DNA of 64,000 nucleotides, from the NCBI GenBank assembly GCA_043758755.1, contig JAYVMW010000017.1, forward strand, positions 62,001 to 126,000, read 5' to 3'. Both the position numbers and the translations under genes were made by a program. Origin of the DNA: Solimicrobium sp043758755. Its GTDB lineage: Bacteria > Pseudomonadota > Gammaproteobacteria > Burkholderiales > Burkholderiaceae_D. This document shows positions 7,380 to 16,870 of the stretch, piece after piece; positions within the stretch are counted from its first letter, which is position 1; each line of letters opens with the position of its first letter. The notes beneath the pieces were generated by a model. That model saw nothing but the letters and a program-made list of their open reading frames with translations, did not search any database and was not told the origin of the DNA.

Positions 7380-8336
7380 ATGGAATCATCAGATCGTGTT
7401 CCCTCCATACTGGCGTTTGTACACGCCGCAGAACAAGGCAGCTTTGTCGCTGCAGCACGGACTCTCAATATTTCCGCTTCGGCCATCAGCAAAAATATCT
7501 CCAATCTGGAACGCTCGCTGGGAGTACGCCTGCTCAACCGCACCACGCGCTCAATCCAGCTCACCAGCGAAGGACAGGCTTTTTTTGAACGGGCCAGAAT
7601 TGCCATCGATGCGCTCGACCATGCCATCGACAGCGTCACGGCGCACCGCATTGAACCGGTAGGCAAGGTACGGATTTCAACCGGCAATGCCACTGGGCAC
7701 GCCTACCTTTTACCTGTAATCCCAGAATTGGTCAAACGCTATCCGGCCCTGAATGTGGAGGTCGATTTCGATGACCGGCGGGTTGATCTGGTCCGGGAAG
7801 GCTATGACCTGGCGCTGCGCGCCGGCTGGCTGGAAGACTCCAGCCTGATCTCGCGCGCAGTCTGCCATTTGCCCAACGTGCTGGTAGCGTCGCCAGAATA
7901 TCTGCAGTTGCACGGAATTCCGCGCACCCGCGAAGATCTGGCTGCGCATCAGAATGTAGTGGTGCGTTTTTTAAGCGGCAAAATGATGCCATGGATGTTT
8001 CATGCCGAAAACGGCAAAATTCAGGAATACCTGCCGGAATTCCCGGTGGTGCAGGTCTCTGCGCCCATTGCCGCGCTGGAAGCAGCAGTGCTGGATATGG
8101 GGATTGCACAGGTTGGCCTGCATCAGGCCTGGTCTTTTTTAAAGAAGGGGCAATTAAAGGTGCTGCTGCCGGGCCTGCATTATCGCGGTGAGCGCAGACT
8201 GTCACTGCAATATCCACACCGCGCACTGGTTGCACCGCGGGTCCGGGTGACGGTGGACTTCCTGCTGGAAAAACTGACGCTCAACGAAAGTCTGCAAAGC
8301 TACGCCAAAGAGCTAGACACGTTCCTCGCCGTTTAA
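7380..8336 (+). CDS. LysR-family transcriptional regulator
   Basis: A 318-residue regulator with an N-terminal winged helix-turn-helix (about residues 8-66; GSFVAAARTLNISASAISKN then LERSLGVRLLNRTTR) and a periplasmic-binding-like effector domain from about residue 92 (VGKVRISTGNATGHAYLLP). It belongs to the large CrgA/LTTR group that starts with a short acidic leader. Its stop codon (TAA at 8334-8336) directly abuts the stop of the convergent MFS gene, so there is no intergenic terminator. The target genes are not evident. No divergent partner is present because the 5' side is occupied by a pseudogene. Confidence 0.9.
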   Translation: MESSDRVPSILAFVHAAEQGSFVAAARTLNISASAISKNISNLERSLGVRLLNRTTRSIQLTSEGQAFFERARIAIDALDHAIDSVTAHRIEPVGKVRISTGNATGHAYLLPVIPELVKRYPALNVEVDFDDRRVDLVREGYDLALRAGWLEDSSLISRAVCHLPNVLVASPEYLQLHGIPRTREDLAAHQNVVVRFLSGKMMPWMFHAENGKIQEYLPEFPVVQVSAPIAALEAAVLDMGIAQVGLHQAWSFLKKGQLKVLLPGLHYRGERRLSLQYPHRALVAPRVRVTVDFLLEKLTLNESLQSYAKELDTFLAV

Positions 8337-9614
8337 CTAAACGTCCTGTTCCCCGGTGCCCTTGGGCACAATCCAGAACGACATGACCAGAACCGGGAAC
8401 GACGCCGCCAGTACCCAGACAAAGAAATGCTGGTATCCCAGCGCAATCTGAATATCGCCACTGACGGTTTTAAAGATTGCCAGCCCCAAGGCCATGAAGC
8501 CGGTGCCGAACGCATAGTGGGCCGTGCGGTATTTGCCCACCGACAGTACCTGCATCATGTATAAAATCAGGCCGACAAAGCCAAATCCCAGACCGAAGTT
8601 TTCCACCAGAATGGCCGAGCCGATCACGACCAGATTGGTCGGCATGAAAGCGGAGAGAAAGAAAAACGCCAGATTGGGCAAGTTCATGCCCAGCACCAGG
8701 AAGAACATGGCGCGTCGCAAACCCAGCCAGGCAGCAAAATAGCCGCCCACCACGCTGCCGCCCATAAACGCCAGCGACCCGACCACGCCATACAGAGCAC
8801 CGGTTTGGGCCGTGGTCAGCCCCAGGCCACCGAGCGCGCGCGTGTCGCGCAGGAACAGTTGCGCGATGGTGGAAAGCTGCCCTTCTCCGGCGCGAAATAA
8901 AAAGATGAACAACAGCGACTTCCAGATGCCTGGCTTTTTAAAGAAATCGATGATGACGTCATAGAGTGTCGTGAAGGATTTCTTCAGCGACGCATCCTCC
9001 AGTTTTACATTCAGGGTACCCGGCAGAGCCCAGCTGTGATACAGACCCAGCGCAATCAGCAAGCCGCCCAGGATCAGGAAGATGACACCCCAGGCCTGCG
9101 CCGGCGCCAGATAGTGTTCAATAATTCCGGCCAGAATCACCAGCGGGCCGACAGCAAAAAACTTGGCGGTGTTATAAAACCCGCCCTGCCAGCCGGCATA
9201 AATACTTTGCTGCTTGCCCGTCAGCGATGCGATGTACAGACCGTCTGCGGCAATATCGTGGGTAGCAGACACCAGCGCCACCACACCGAGCAGTGCGATG
9301 CTGATCAGAAAATAATTCGACAACTGCAGCGTGAGTGCCAGCAAAATCATGGCGGCGCCCCCGATGAGCTGAAACAGCACCACCATGGATTTTTTGCTTT
9401 TGGCCATTTCCAGCAGCGGACTCCATAACGGTTTGAACACCCAGGCAAAGGTAATCAAACCGGTCCAGCGCGCAATCTGATCATTCGGTGCGCCCATGCT
9501 TTTATACATCAGGCCGGCCATCATGATGACGATGTAGAGTGGCAGGCCTTCAGCAAAATACAGGGTCGGGACCCAGGTCATGGGGTGTTTTTTGTGCGGT
9601 GTTTCAACGGTCAT
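8337..9614 (-). CDS. AmpG-like MFS transporter (muropeptide / amino-sugar carrier)
   Basis: A 425-residue, twelve-helix inner-membrane protein. The start PTLYFAEGLPLYIVIMMAGL and the first-loop pattern ARWTGLITFAWVFKPLWSPL are those of the AmpG/PAT family of the major facilitator superfamily, which import GlcNAc-anhydro-muropeptides. It is the last gene of the minus-strand nag operon, 46 bases after ppc. With a NagZ-like hexosaminidase in the same operon, a role in bringing GlcNAc-containing disaccharides or muropeptides into the cytoplasm is plausible. Related MFS proteins also carry chitobiose or GlcNAc, so the substrate remains an inference. Confidence 0.75.
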   Translation of the reverse strand: MTVETPHKKHPMTWVPTLYFAEGLPLYIVIMMAGLMYKSMGAPNDQIARWTGLITFAWVFKPLWSPLLEMAKSKKSMVVLFQLIGGAAMILLALTLQLSNYFLISIALLGVVALVSATHDIAADGLYIASLTGKQQSIYAGWQGGFYNTAKFFAVGPLVILAGIIEHYLAPAQAWGVIFLILGGLLIALGLYHSWALPGTLNVKLEDASLKKSFTTLYDVIIDFFKKPGIWKSLLFIFLFRAGEGQLSTIAQLFLRDTRALGGLGLTTAQTGALYGVVGSLAFMGGSVVGGYFAAWLGLRRAMFFLVLGMNLPNLAFFFLSAFMPTNLVVIGSAILVENFGLGFGFVGLILYMMQVLSVGKYRTAHYAFGTGFMALGLAIFKTVSGDIQIALGYQHFFVWVLAASFPVLVMSFWIVPKGTGEQDV

Positions 9615-9660
9615 CTGGGTTGGCCTTATTTTTGTTGGTATTTCTTTTCAATACTTATCA

Positions 9661-12450
9661 TCAGCCGCTGTTACGCAACCCCGCCGCAATGCCGTTAATT
9701 GACAGATGGATCCCTCTGCGCACCTGTTCATCCTGGTCACCATGCCGGTAGCGTTTCAACAATTCAACCTGCACATGATTGAGTGGTGCCATGTACGGCA
9801 ACCGGTTGCGGATCGAGCGTTTGAGCAGCGGATTTTCTTCCAGCAGTTCGGTGCGCCTGGAAATGCTTTTCAGTGCCGACAGCGTTGCAGCGTGTCCGGC
9901 ACAGATCCGGTCAAAAATAGTCTTGCGTAACTGCTCATCCTTGACAAGTCCGGCGTAGCGGCTGGCAATGCCCAGATCCGATTTGGCCAGCACCATTTCC
10001 ATGTTGGACAGCAGCGTGGTGAAGAAGGGCCAGTCTCTAAACATGTCCTGCAGCAGCGCCAGGCCATCCGGATTGGCCGCCAGATAAGACTGCACGGCCG
10101 AACCAAAGCCATACCAGCCCGGCAGCATCAGACGGCACTGCGACCAGGAAAATACCCACGGGATGGCGCGCAGATCATTGATGTCGGTGGTTTTTTTGCG
10201 TGAAGCCGGACGTGAACCGATATTCAGACCGGCGATTTCGGAGATCACGGTCGATTCCCAGAAATACTGCTCGAACCCTTCGGTCTCGTAAACCAGATTG
10301 CGGTAAGCCGCAAAGGCATGTTCCGACAGTGCATCCATGCAGGTTAAAAATTCGGCGCGTGGTTCCGGATCGGTTTTGGACAGCAGACTGGCTTCCATGG
10401 TCGCTGCGACCAGCACTTCCAGATTGCGCCGTCCGACTTCCGGGTTGGCGTATTTGGCAGTGATGACTTCACCCTGCTCGGTCAGCCTGATCTGGCCCTG
10501 CACGGCACCGGCCGGCTGCGCCAAAATCGCCTGATAACTTGGTCCGCCGCCGCGTCCGACCGAACCGCCGCGTCCGTGAAACAGACGCAGGCGCACGTTC
10601 TTTGCCGCAAACACGTCGATCAGTGCCAGTTCGGCCTTATACAGTTCCCAGCCGGAAGTCAGAAAGCCGCCGTCCTTGTTACTGTCCGAATACCCGAGCA
10701 TGACTTCCTGGGCCGAATCGCGGCTGACCAGCAGCCGTGCATAGGCCGGCAGGTTGAACAGTGCCTGCATGACCGGAGCGCTGTTGCGCAAATCGCCGAT
10801 GGTTTCAAACAGCGGAATGATATTGACGTCCAGGCGCGCTTCATGCGGATGCAGCAGTCCGGATTCCTTGAGCAGCAGTGCCAGCTCCAGCATGTCGGAC
10901 ACACTGTCGGTTTTGGAAATGATGCAGTTTGGTACGGCGATTTTGCCGTAGCGTTCCTGCGCGGTTTTCACGGCGCGATAAATCGCCAGTTCCGACTGGG
11001 TCTGCTCCGAGTATTCCAGATACGGTGACGTCAGCGGGCGCGAGGTACTGATCTCGGCAACCAGTACCGCTACCCGGCCGGCTTCATCGAGTTCCAGATA
11101 GTGGCAGGCCGGATCGGCTGCGGCGAGCAGTTCTGCCACGACCCGTTCATGCACATCGGAATTCTGACGGATATCGATCGGCGCGAGCGAAAAGCCGAAC
11201 ACGCTGACCGCACGGCGCAGGTGACGCAAGCGACCGCGCGCCAGCGGTGCCGAGCCGTGCGCAATCAGGGAACGGTGCACGATATCCAGATCGTCTGACA
11301 ATTGTTGTACGCTCAGGTAGGCGGTACCGGGCCGGGTCGGATGAATGGCAGGCTCCTTGCCGAGCAGGTCATGATAGGTGGCCGCCAGGCGTGCATAAAT
11401 GCCGGTGATGGCGCGCCGGTACGGTTCATCCGAGCGATGTTCGGACTGGTCGGGCGAACTCTCTGCCAGTGCCAGCAGTTCGTCCGAAACGCCCACCAAG
11501 AGGCGCGCCAGCGAGAGTTGCGAACCGAGTGCGTGCAATTCATCCAGATAAAACCGCAGCACGCGCGTGCACTGCATGGTCAGGGTCTGTTCCAGCACAC
11601 TGGCGGTCACGAACGGATTGCCGTCGCGGTCACCGCCGATCCAGCTGCCCATTTTCAGGAAACTGGCCAGTTCGACGTGGGCAGTATCAGCATGCTGTCC
11701 GAGCAGATCTTCCAGACCGGCATACAGATTGGGAATTTCGCGCAGCAGGGTGTAGTCGTAAAAGGTCAGGCCGTTTTCGACTTCGTCGAGCACCGACAGT
11801 TTCGAATTGCGCAGCATGCGCGTTTGCCACAGCGTGAGCACGGCGCGGTTCAGCGCTTCTTCATTGGCAGCGCTTTCTTCCGGGGTGAGTTGCATGCGGT
11901 CGCGCTCGTCAAGCAGCCGGCCGATTACCATCTGACAGTTCAGTATGCTTTTGCGCTGCACTTCGGTCGGATGTGCCGTCAGTACCGGTGCGACCTGGGC
12001 CGATTCAAAAAAATGTACCAGCTGGTCTGCCGGAAAACCGCGTTCCAGCAACGTGGCGATGGTATAGGCAATGCTGGACTGTTTAGGAGGTGAACCGGCC
12101 AGCAGATGGGCGCGGCTGCGCCGGATATGGTGCTGGTCTTCGGCGATATTGGACAGATGCGAAAAATAACTGAAGGCGCGAATCACCTTGGTCATCTGAT
12201 CGTTGGACAGTGTGTCCAGCGAAGTTTCCAGATTCTGTTTGCTGGAGCTGTCCTGCTCACGGCCAAAGCGGATCGAATTCTGGCGCACCATTTCGATCAG
12301 ATTGAAAATGGCATCGCCGTGCTGCGAACGTACGGTGCCACCAAGAATGCGACCCAGATGACGGATATCGTCACGCAGTTGCTGGTCTTTATCGTCGGCA
12401 GGCAAGTTAACGGCAGGGGAAGCTTGTATAGAAGAGTTTGGCATGGTCAA
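9661..12450 (-). CDS. ppc: Phosphoenolpyruvate carboxylase
   Basis: Full-length (929 residues) bacterial-type PEP carboxylase, which converts PEP and bicarbonate to oxaloacetate. Conserved catalytic segments are present: TAHPTEVQRKS (active-site His), GGDRDGNPFVT, YSDSNKDGG, and the glycine-rich FHGRGGSVGRGGGPS loop. It ends in RNSG, close to the near-universal (Q/R)NTG C-terminus. The start ATG overlaps the stop of the upstream GH3 gene by 4 bases, so translation is coupled to the GlcNAc operon. This is an unexpected location for ppc, which in many Burkholderiales lies beside hemC (from memory). Placement here may tie anaplerotic flux to amino-sugar use. Confidence 0.97.
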   Translation of the reverse strand: MTMPNSSIQASPAVNLPADDKDQQLRDDIRHLGRILGGTVRSQHGDAIFNLIEMVRQNSIRFGREQDSSSKQNLETSLDTLSNDQMTKVIRAFSYFSHLSNIAEDQHHIRRSRAHLLAGSPPKQSSIAYTIATLLERGFPADQLVHFFESAQVAPVLTAHPTEVQRKSILNCQMVIGRLLDERDRMQLTPEESAANEEALNRAVLTLWQTRMLRNSKLSVLDEVENGLTFYDYTLLREIPNLYAGLEDLLGQHADTAHVELASFLKMGSWIGGDRDGNPFVTASVLEQTLTMQCTRVLRFYLDELHALGSQLSLARLLVGVSDELLALAESSPDQSEHRSDEPYRRAITGIYARLAATYHDLLGKEPAIHPTRPGTAYLSVQQLSDDLDIVHRSLIAHGSAPLARGRLRHLRRAVSVFGFSLAPIDIRQNSDVHERVVAELLAAADPACHYLELDEAGRVAVLVAEISTSRPLTSPYLEYSEQTQSELAIYRAVKTAQERYGKIAVPNCIISKTDSVSDMLELALLLKESGLLHPHEARLDVNIIPLFETIGDLRNSAPVMQALFNLPAYARLLVSRDSAQEVMLGYSDSNKDGGFLTSGWELYKAELALIDVFAAKNVRLRLFHGRGGSVGRGGGPSYQAILAQPAGAVQGQIRLTEQGEVITAKYANPEVGRRNLEVLVAATMEASLLSKTDPEPRAEFLTCMDALSEHAFAAYRNLVYETEGFEQYFWESTVISEIAGLNIGSRPASRKKTTDINDLRAIPWVFSWSQCRLMLPGWYGFGSAVQSYLAANPDGLALLQDMFRDWPFFTTLLSNMEMVLAKSDLGIASRYAGLVKDEQLRKTIFDRICAGHAATLSALKSISRRTELLEENPLLKRSIRNRLPYMAPLNHVQVELLKRYRHGDQDEQVRRGIHLSINGIAAGLRNSG

Positions 12451-13973
12451 GGATTTATCAAATGTTCAACGACTGGCGCAAGCGCGGCGGGACGGCATCC
12501 GAATGCGGCCAGGCGGCCTTGAGCTCCGGGTGCCAGATCGAGATCATACGGTAAACGACCGGCCACCAGCCATAATTTGTCATGCGGAAGTGCAGATATC
12601 AGCTTTTGCTGACCCGGCGCGAAAATGGCGTTGTATGATTGCAGCACAATCTGCTGCCCATCACGCGCAAAGGCCAGTGCCGCGGCCACTTCTTCATCAA
12701 ATGCTTCAAACGAGATCACCTGTTCGCGCACGGTAAAACCGGCATGCTGCAGGGCACTTCGCATGGAACTGCGTCCTTCGCGCAATTCCACCGCTTCATC
12801 CACTTCAGTACGGTTCTTCACTTCCACCGTGATCAGACTGACCGGCAGCGCGCGATCCAGCGGCTTCAGACTGCCAGTCACGCGCACGCCGGCCCGGTGC
12901 ACCTGACGTGACAGGGCCAGCGACTCGCTCAGCATCAGCCCCTGTGGCAGCACAGGCAGGCTGCGCCAGTCGGTCACGGCCTGACTGCGCTTGAGTTTGG
13001 CCACGCGCTCCAGAGATGCATCGATGGAGGTAATCGCCCCGGACACCAGCGCCTGTCTGACGGCGTCGATCGCCGCGAGCTGACGTTCAATCAAATGCGA
13101 AACCAGCACAATGTCGGCACCAGCCTGCACGGTCGCCAGCGCACCGGCAGCAACCCCCACACCTTCCGAAATGGCGGCCATTTCCAGACAGTCGGTAATA
13201 ATGACGCCGGCAAAGCCCATCTCGTTACGCAACAGATCGGTCAGCACCGCCCTCGACATGGTGGCCGGCAGATCGGCCTGCGGCTCGATGGCCGGAAACA
13301 CCACGTGCGCGGTCATGATGGCATGCACACCCTGTTTGATTGCGGCATGAAACGGCGGCAGTTCCAGACTGTCCAGCCGCTCACGGTTGTGTCCCACCAG
13401 CGGCAGCGCGTAATGGGAATCGGTCGAAGTGTCGCCGTGCCCGGGAAAATGTTTGGCGGTAGTCACCAGTCCGGCGGCCTGCTGACCGCGCATGGCCGCC
13501 ATGCCGTATTGAATCACCGTATCGGCATCTTCGCCATAGGCACGCACGCCGATCACCGGATTCATGGGGTTGTTATTCACATCCAGTATCGGCGCCAGAT
13601 TCATGTTGATGCCGATCTGGCGCAGTTCATCGCCCAGCACCCGGTTCAGCTTTTCACAGTTTTCGACCGAAGCGCCTTCCTGAAATGCCATCGCGGACGG
13701 CATCGGTGTGACGCCCTGCTCGAGCCGCATTACCATGCCGCCTTCCTGGTCGATGGCGATCAGCAGCGGAATGTCACTGACGGTGGCATTCAGTTCCTGC
13801 AGCGAGCGGCACAACCGCGCGACCTGTTCGGGGGTATCGACATTGCGCCGGAACAGAATCACGCCACCGACGTGCTGCTCCTTGATCATGGTTGTGATGT
13901 GTTCGTTGATTTCGAGCCCGTCGAAGCCGACCATGAACAGCTGGCCGATTTTTTTATTCAGATTCAATTCCAT
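12447..13973 (-). CDS. nagZ: Glycoside hydrolase family 3 beta-N-acetylhexosaminidase, NagZ-like
   Basis: It cleaves terminal beta-GlcNAc from chito-oligosaccharides or muropeptides. The NagZ signature KHFPGHGDTSTDSH, carrying the catalytic His/Asp dyad, is present, as is the nucleophile segment VIITDCLEM. There is no signal peptide, so the enzyme is cytoplasmic like E. coli NagZ. At 508 residues it is longer than the roughly 340 of E. coli NagZ; about residues 345-500 form an extra C-terminal domain, as in two-domain Gram-positive and GH3 phosphorylase-like relatives. I start at the ATG at 13973 (MELNLNKKIGQLFMVGFDG), which has a purine-rich site upstream. An earlier start at 14054 would add an atypical 27-residue leader. 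Confidence 0.88.
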   Translation of the reverse strand: MELNLNKKIGQLFMVGFDGLEINEHITTMIKEQHVGGVILFRRNVDTPEQVARLCRSLQELNATVSDIPLLIAIDQEGGMVMRLEQGVTPMPSAMAFQEGASVENCEKLNRVLGDELRQIGINMNLAPILDVNNNPMNPVIGVRAYGEDADTVIQYGMAAMRGQQAAGLVTTAKHFPGHGDTSTDSHYALPLVGHNRERLDSLELPPFHAAIKQGVHAIMTAHVVFPAIEPQADLPATMSRAVLTDLLRNEMGFAGVIITDCLEMAAISEGVGVAAGALATVQAGADIVLVSHLIERQLAAIDAVRQALVSGAITSIDASLERVAKLKRSQAVTDWRSLPVLPQGLMLSESLALSRQVHRAGVRVTGSLKPLDRALPVSLITVEVKNRTEVDEAVELREGRSSMRSALQHAGFTVREQVISFEAFDEEVAAALAFARDGQQIVLQSYNAIFAPGQQKLISALPHDKLWLVAGRLPYDLDLAPGAQGRLAAFGCRPAALAPVVEHLINP

Positions 13974-14066
13974 GTCCGTACCTTCGAAAATGTGTGATAT
14001 TTTTTGTTGATGCAATTTTAAACTGTGTATTCGTTGATTGACCAATTGGTGCAATACGCTGCGCTA

Positions 14067-15170
14067 TTACACCCTACTTTGGTTACCAGCAAATAGATGG
14101 CAATGTTCAGGCTTAAAATGAAGCGTGCACCTGTCACCGGCTTTCAATGCCCCCTGCCCCACCGGCTGTTTCACCGCAATCAATTCGTCCATGCCTTCCA
14201 TACGAACGTACACAATGCAGGAATCACCCAGAAATTCTACGACTGACACGGTAGCACGAACGGTATACTGATCCACGCTGCCGATACCAATGTGCTCGGC
14301 ACGAATCCCCAGCGTGACCGGCTCGCCGGGCCGTATCGTATCGGGCCGTATTGTATCGGCCCGCACCGGCACCTGCACTACTGAACCGTCAGTAAGTGTC
14401 AGTTGTGCCGCACCGCCGTCCACAGCGAGAACCTTGGCCGCCAGAAAATTCATTTTCGGCGCGCCCAGAAAGCCGGCTACAAACAGATTGGCCGGATGGT
14501 CATACAGTTCAATGGGTGTGCCGACCTGCTCGATACGGCCGCCGTTAAAAACCACAATGCGCTGACCGAGCGTCATCGCTTCGACCTGATCGTGCGTGAC
14601 GTAAATCATGGTGGTCCCGAGTTCCTGATGCAGCCGGCTCAGCTCCAGACGCATCTGCACGCGCAGGCCGGCATCCAGATTCGACAGGGGTTCATCAAAC
14701 AGAAACACCTGCGGCTTTCTGACGATGGCGCGGCCAATAGCTACGCGCTGGCGCTGTCCGCCGGACAGGTCTTTGGGCTTGCGTTTGAGTAAATGGCCAA
14801 TCTGCAGCACAGCGGCGGCCTGCTGCACTGCAGCTTCGATCGTGCTCGCTTTCATGCCGGCGAGCTTCAGACTGAACGCCATGTTTTCATACACCGACAT
14901 ATGCGGATACAGGGCATACGACTGAAACACCATGGCCAGACCGCGCTGCGCCGGGGCAATGTCATTGGCGCGTTGAGCGCCTATGCACAGCTCACCGGAC
15001 GTAATGCTTTCGAGCCCGGCGATCATGCGCAGCAGTGTCGATTTACCACAGCCGGACGGTCCGACAAAGACCACGAATTCGCCGTCGCCAATCTCGAGAT
15101 CTATCCCGTGGATGACGGCGTTGCCGTCATCAAAATGTTTGACTATATTGGAAAGTTTGACTTGCGCCAT
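14067..15170 (-). CDS. Sugar ABC transporter ATP-binding protein, UgpC/MsmK type
   Basis: A 367-residue ATPase of a carbohydrate (CUT1) ABC importer. It has Walker A GPSGCGKST (about residues 37-45), the Q-loop FQSYALYPHM, the signature LSGGQRQRVAIGRA and Walker B VFLFDEPLSNLD. The C-terminal 130 residues form the OB-fold (TOBE) regulatory domain of the MalK group. It follows the two permease genes and precedes the GH3 gene, completing a four-gene importer in the nag operon. It probably energises uptake of GlcNAc or chito-oligosaccharides. Multitask ATPases of this group can serve several permeases. Confidence 0.92.
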   Translation of the reverse strand: MAQVKLSNIVKHFDDGNAVIHGIDLEIGDGEFVVFVGPSGCGKSTLLRMIAGLESITSGELCIGAQRANDIAPAQRGLAMVFQSYALYPHMSVYENMAFSLKLAGMKASTIEAAVQQAAAVLQIGHLLKRKPKDLSGGQRQRVAIGRAIVRKPQVFLFDEPLSNLDAGLRVQMRLELSRLHQELGTTMIYVTHDQVEAMTLGQRIVVFNGGRIEQVGTPIELYDHPANLFVAGFLGAPKMNFLAAKVLAVDGGAAQLTLTDGSVVQVPVRADTIRPDTIRPGEPVTLGIRAEHIGIGSVDQYTVRATVSVVEFLGDSCIVYVRMEGMDELIAVKQPVGQGALKAGDRCTLHFKPEHCHLFAGNQSRV

Positions 15171-15192
15171 GGTTTTAAATGTTTTCCCGAAG

Positions 15193-16017
15193 TTATTTCA
15201 CAGCGCCATCCATACCACGCATGAAAAAACGCTGCGTGAACAGAAAGGCAATCAGTACCGGTACGATGGTCAGTATGGTTCCGGCTGCCACCACGCGGGT
15301 ACTGCTGCCGTACGTGCCGCGCAGGTACAGCACACCGGCTGACAGCGGAAACGATTCCGGCTTGCTCAAGACGATTGAGGGCCAGATATATTCATTCCAG
15401 GCCTCGACTGCCGACAGAATACCCACCGTAGCCAGCCAGGGTGTAATTAAGGGCAGCAGCACTTTCCAGAAAATGATCCATTCCGATGCACCATCCACCC
15501 GAGCGGCATCGATCAGGTCCTGCGGCACCTCTTCAAAAGCCTGTTTCAGCAGCAGGATCGATACGGCATTGACCACATTGGGCAGAATCACACCGGTGTA
15601 GGTATTGACCAGACCGAGTTTGGTCAGGGTGATGAAGTTGGTCAGAAAATTGACTTCGGACGGCAGTACCATGGTGGCGATGATGACGCCGAACACCAGT
15701 TTGCTGCCGGTGAATTTCATGCGCGCCAGCGGGTAGGCTGCCAGTGAGCAGATCAGCAGCTTCCAGAACACCGTGGAGACGGTAATGATGAGCGAGTTGC
15801 GGTAGAACTGCCACATCGGAATCGAGCTGAACACTTCAATAAAATTATCCAGCGACGGCGCCTGCGGCCAGAAGGTGGGCGGAAACGCAAAAATATTGCC
15901 TTCGGTAGAAATTGCCGTGACAAAAGTCCACCAGAATGGAAACACGCACAGCAGCGCCAGCGCTGTCAGGATCAGGTATTGGCCAAGCCGGGTCAGGATT
16001 GTTCCGGAATAGTTCAT
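15193..16017 (-). CDS. Sugar ABC transporter permease, MalG type
   Basis: A 274-residue inner-membrane permease with six predicted helices. The EAA loop that docks the ATPase is visible near residues 165-185 (QDLIDAARVDGASEWIIFWK), and the C-terminus FFMRGMDGAVK is typical of MalG-like subunits. It partners with the MalF-type permease encoded 7 bases upstream. All four importer genes are contiguous on the minus strand, in the order binding protein, permease F, permease G, ATPase. Confidence 0.92.
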   Translation of the reverse strand: MNYSGTILTRLGQYLILTALALLCVFPFWWTFVTAISTEGNIFAFPPTFWPQAPSLDNFIEVFSSIPMWQFYRNSLIITVSTVFWKLLICSLAAYPLARMKFTGSKLVFGVIIATMVLPSEVNFLTNFITLTKLGLVNTYTGVILPNVVNAVSILLLKQAFEEVPQDLIDAARVDGASEWIIFWKVLLPLITPWLATVGILSAVEAWNEYIWPSIVLSKPESFPLSAGVLYLRGTYGSSTRVVAAGTILTIVPVLIAFLFTQRFFMRGMDGAVK

Positions 16018-16024
16018 CGATGCC

Positions 16025-16870
16025 CTAACGATGTTTCGGTTTCAAAAAGCGCAGACACAACAGCGCAATCGCAATACAGAATAACGACACCACCAGCGAC
16101 GCGGCCAGACCGCGCGGCAGTTTCAGATGTTTCAGACCCTGGTCGTAGGCATAGTACAGCGCAGTAAACGTCGAATTCATCGGCCCGCCCTGCGTGAGTA
16201 CATCCACTTCCTGATACGCCTTCAGGGCCGACAGTACCGACATGATGGTGCAAACCATGATGGTCGGATACAGCATGGGTACGGTGATTTTCCAGAACAC
16301 CTGCCAGCGATTGGCACCATCGAGCCGTGCAGCTTCCTGCATCTCGGATGGAATCGACTGCAACCCGGCCAGATACATCACCATGTACCAGCCCAGTCCG
16401 CGCCACGCCGTGACGAACATGATCGCAAAAATCGCAATGGCGTCATCCGACAGCCAACCCACCGGACTGTTTACGGCATGGATTTTCAGCAGCAGGTAAT
16501 TCAGTGTGCCCTGTTCATGGAACAGGAAGCCCCACATGATGCCAACCACTGACACCGTGGTCACTACCGGTACATAGTAGGCCGCGCGAAACAAGCGGAT
16601 GCCGTGCAGCTGATTGTTGACCAGTACTGCCAGTGTGATGGCGCCGATCTGGATGAAGGGTACGATCAGCAGAAACAGCAGTGAATTTTTAATCCCGGTC
16701 AAAAACATCTCGTTGTCGAAGATGTAGCGAAAATTATCCAGACCGACCCAGTGGGTTGGCCTGACCAGCGAGAAATCGGTAAAGGCCAGAAAGGAGCCGA
16801 AGCCGACCGGCCAAAGGGAAAACAGCGCCAGCAGCAACAACGCCGGCAACAGAAACAGCCAGGGTTTCAT
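16025..16870 (-). CDS. Sugar ABC transporter permease, MalF type
   Basis: A 281-residue permease with a long first periplasmic loop and an EAA motif (IPSEMQEAARLDGANRWQVF) at about residues 190-210. N-terminal signal-anchor helix MKPWLFLLPALLLLALFSLW. Its start overlaps the stop of the binding-protein gene by 4 bases. It forms the heterodimeric channel with the MalG-type subunit. The substrate is inferred from the operon to be GlcNAc or chito-oligosaccharide. Confidence 0.92.
   Translation of the reverse strand: MKPWLFLLPALLLLALFSLWPVGFGSFLAFTDFSLVRPTHWVGLDNFRYIFDNEMFLTGIKNSLLFLLIVPFIQIGAITLAVLVNNQLHGIRLFRAAYYVPVVTTVSVVGIMWGFLFHEQGTLNYLLLKIHAVNSPVGWLSDDAIAIFAIMFVTAWRGLGWYMVMYLAGLQSIPSEMQEAARLDGANRWQVFWKITVPMLYPTIMVCTIMSVLSALKAYQEVDVLTQGGPMNSTFTALYYAYDQGLKHLKLPRGLAASLVVSLFCIAIALLCLRFLKPKHR

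Noticed and set aside
13095..13997. A 300-codon plus-strand frame opposite the GH3 gene
   Set aside because: Antisense to the GH3 coding sequence whose catalytic motifs are clear; composition is that of a shadow frame.
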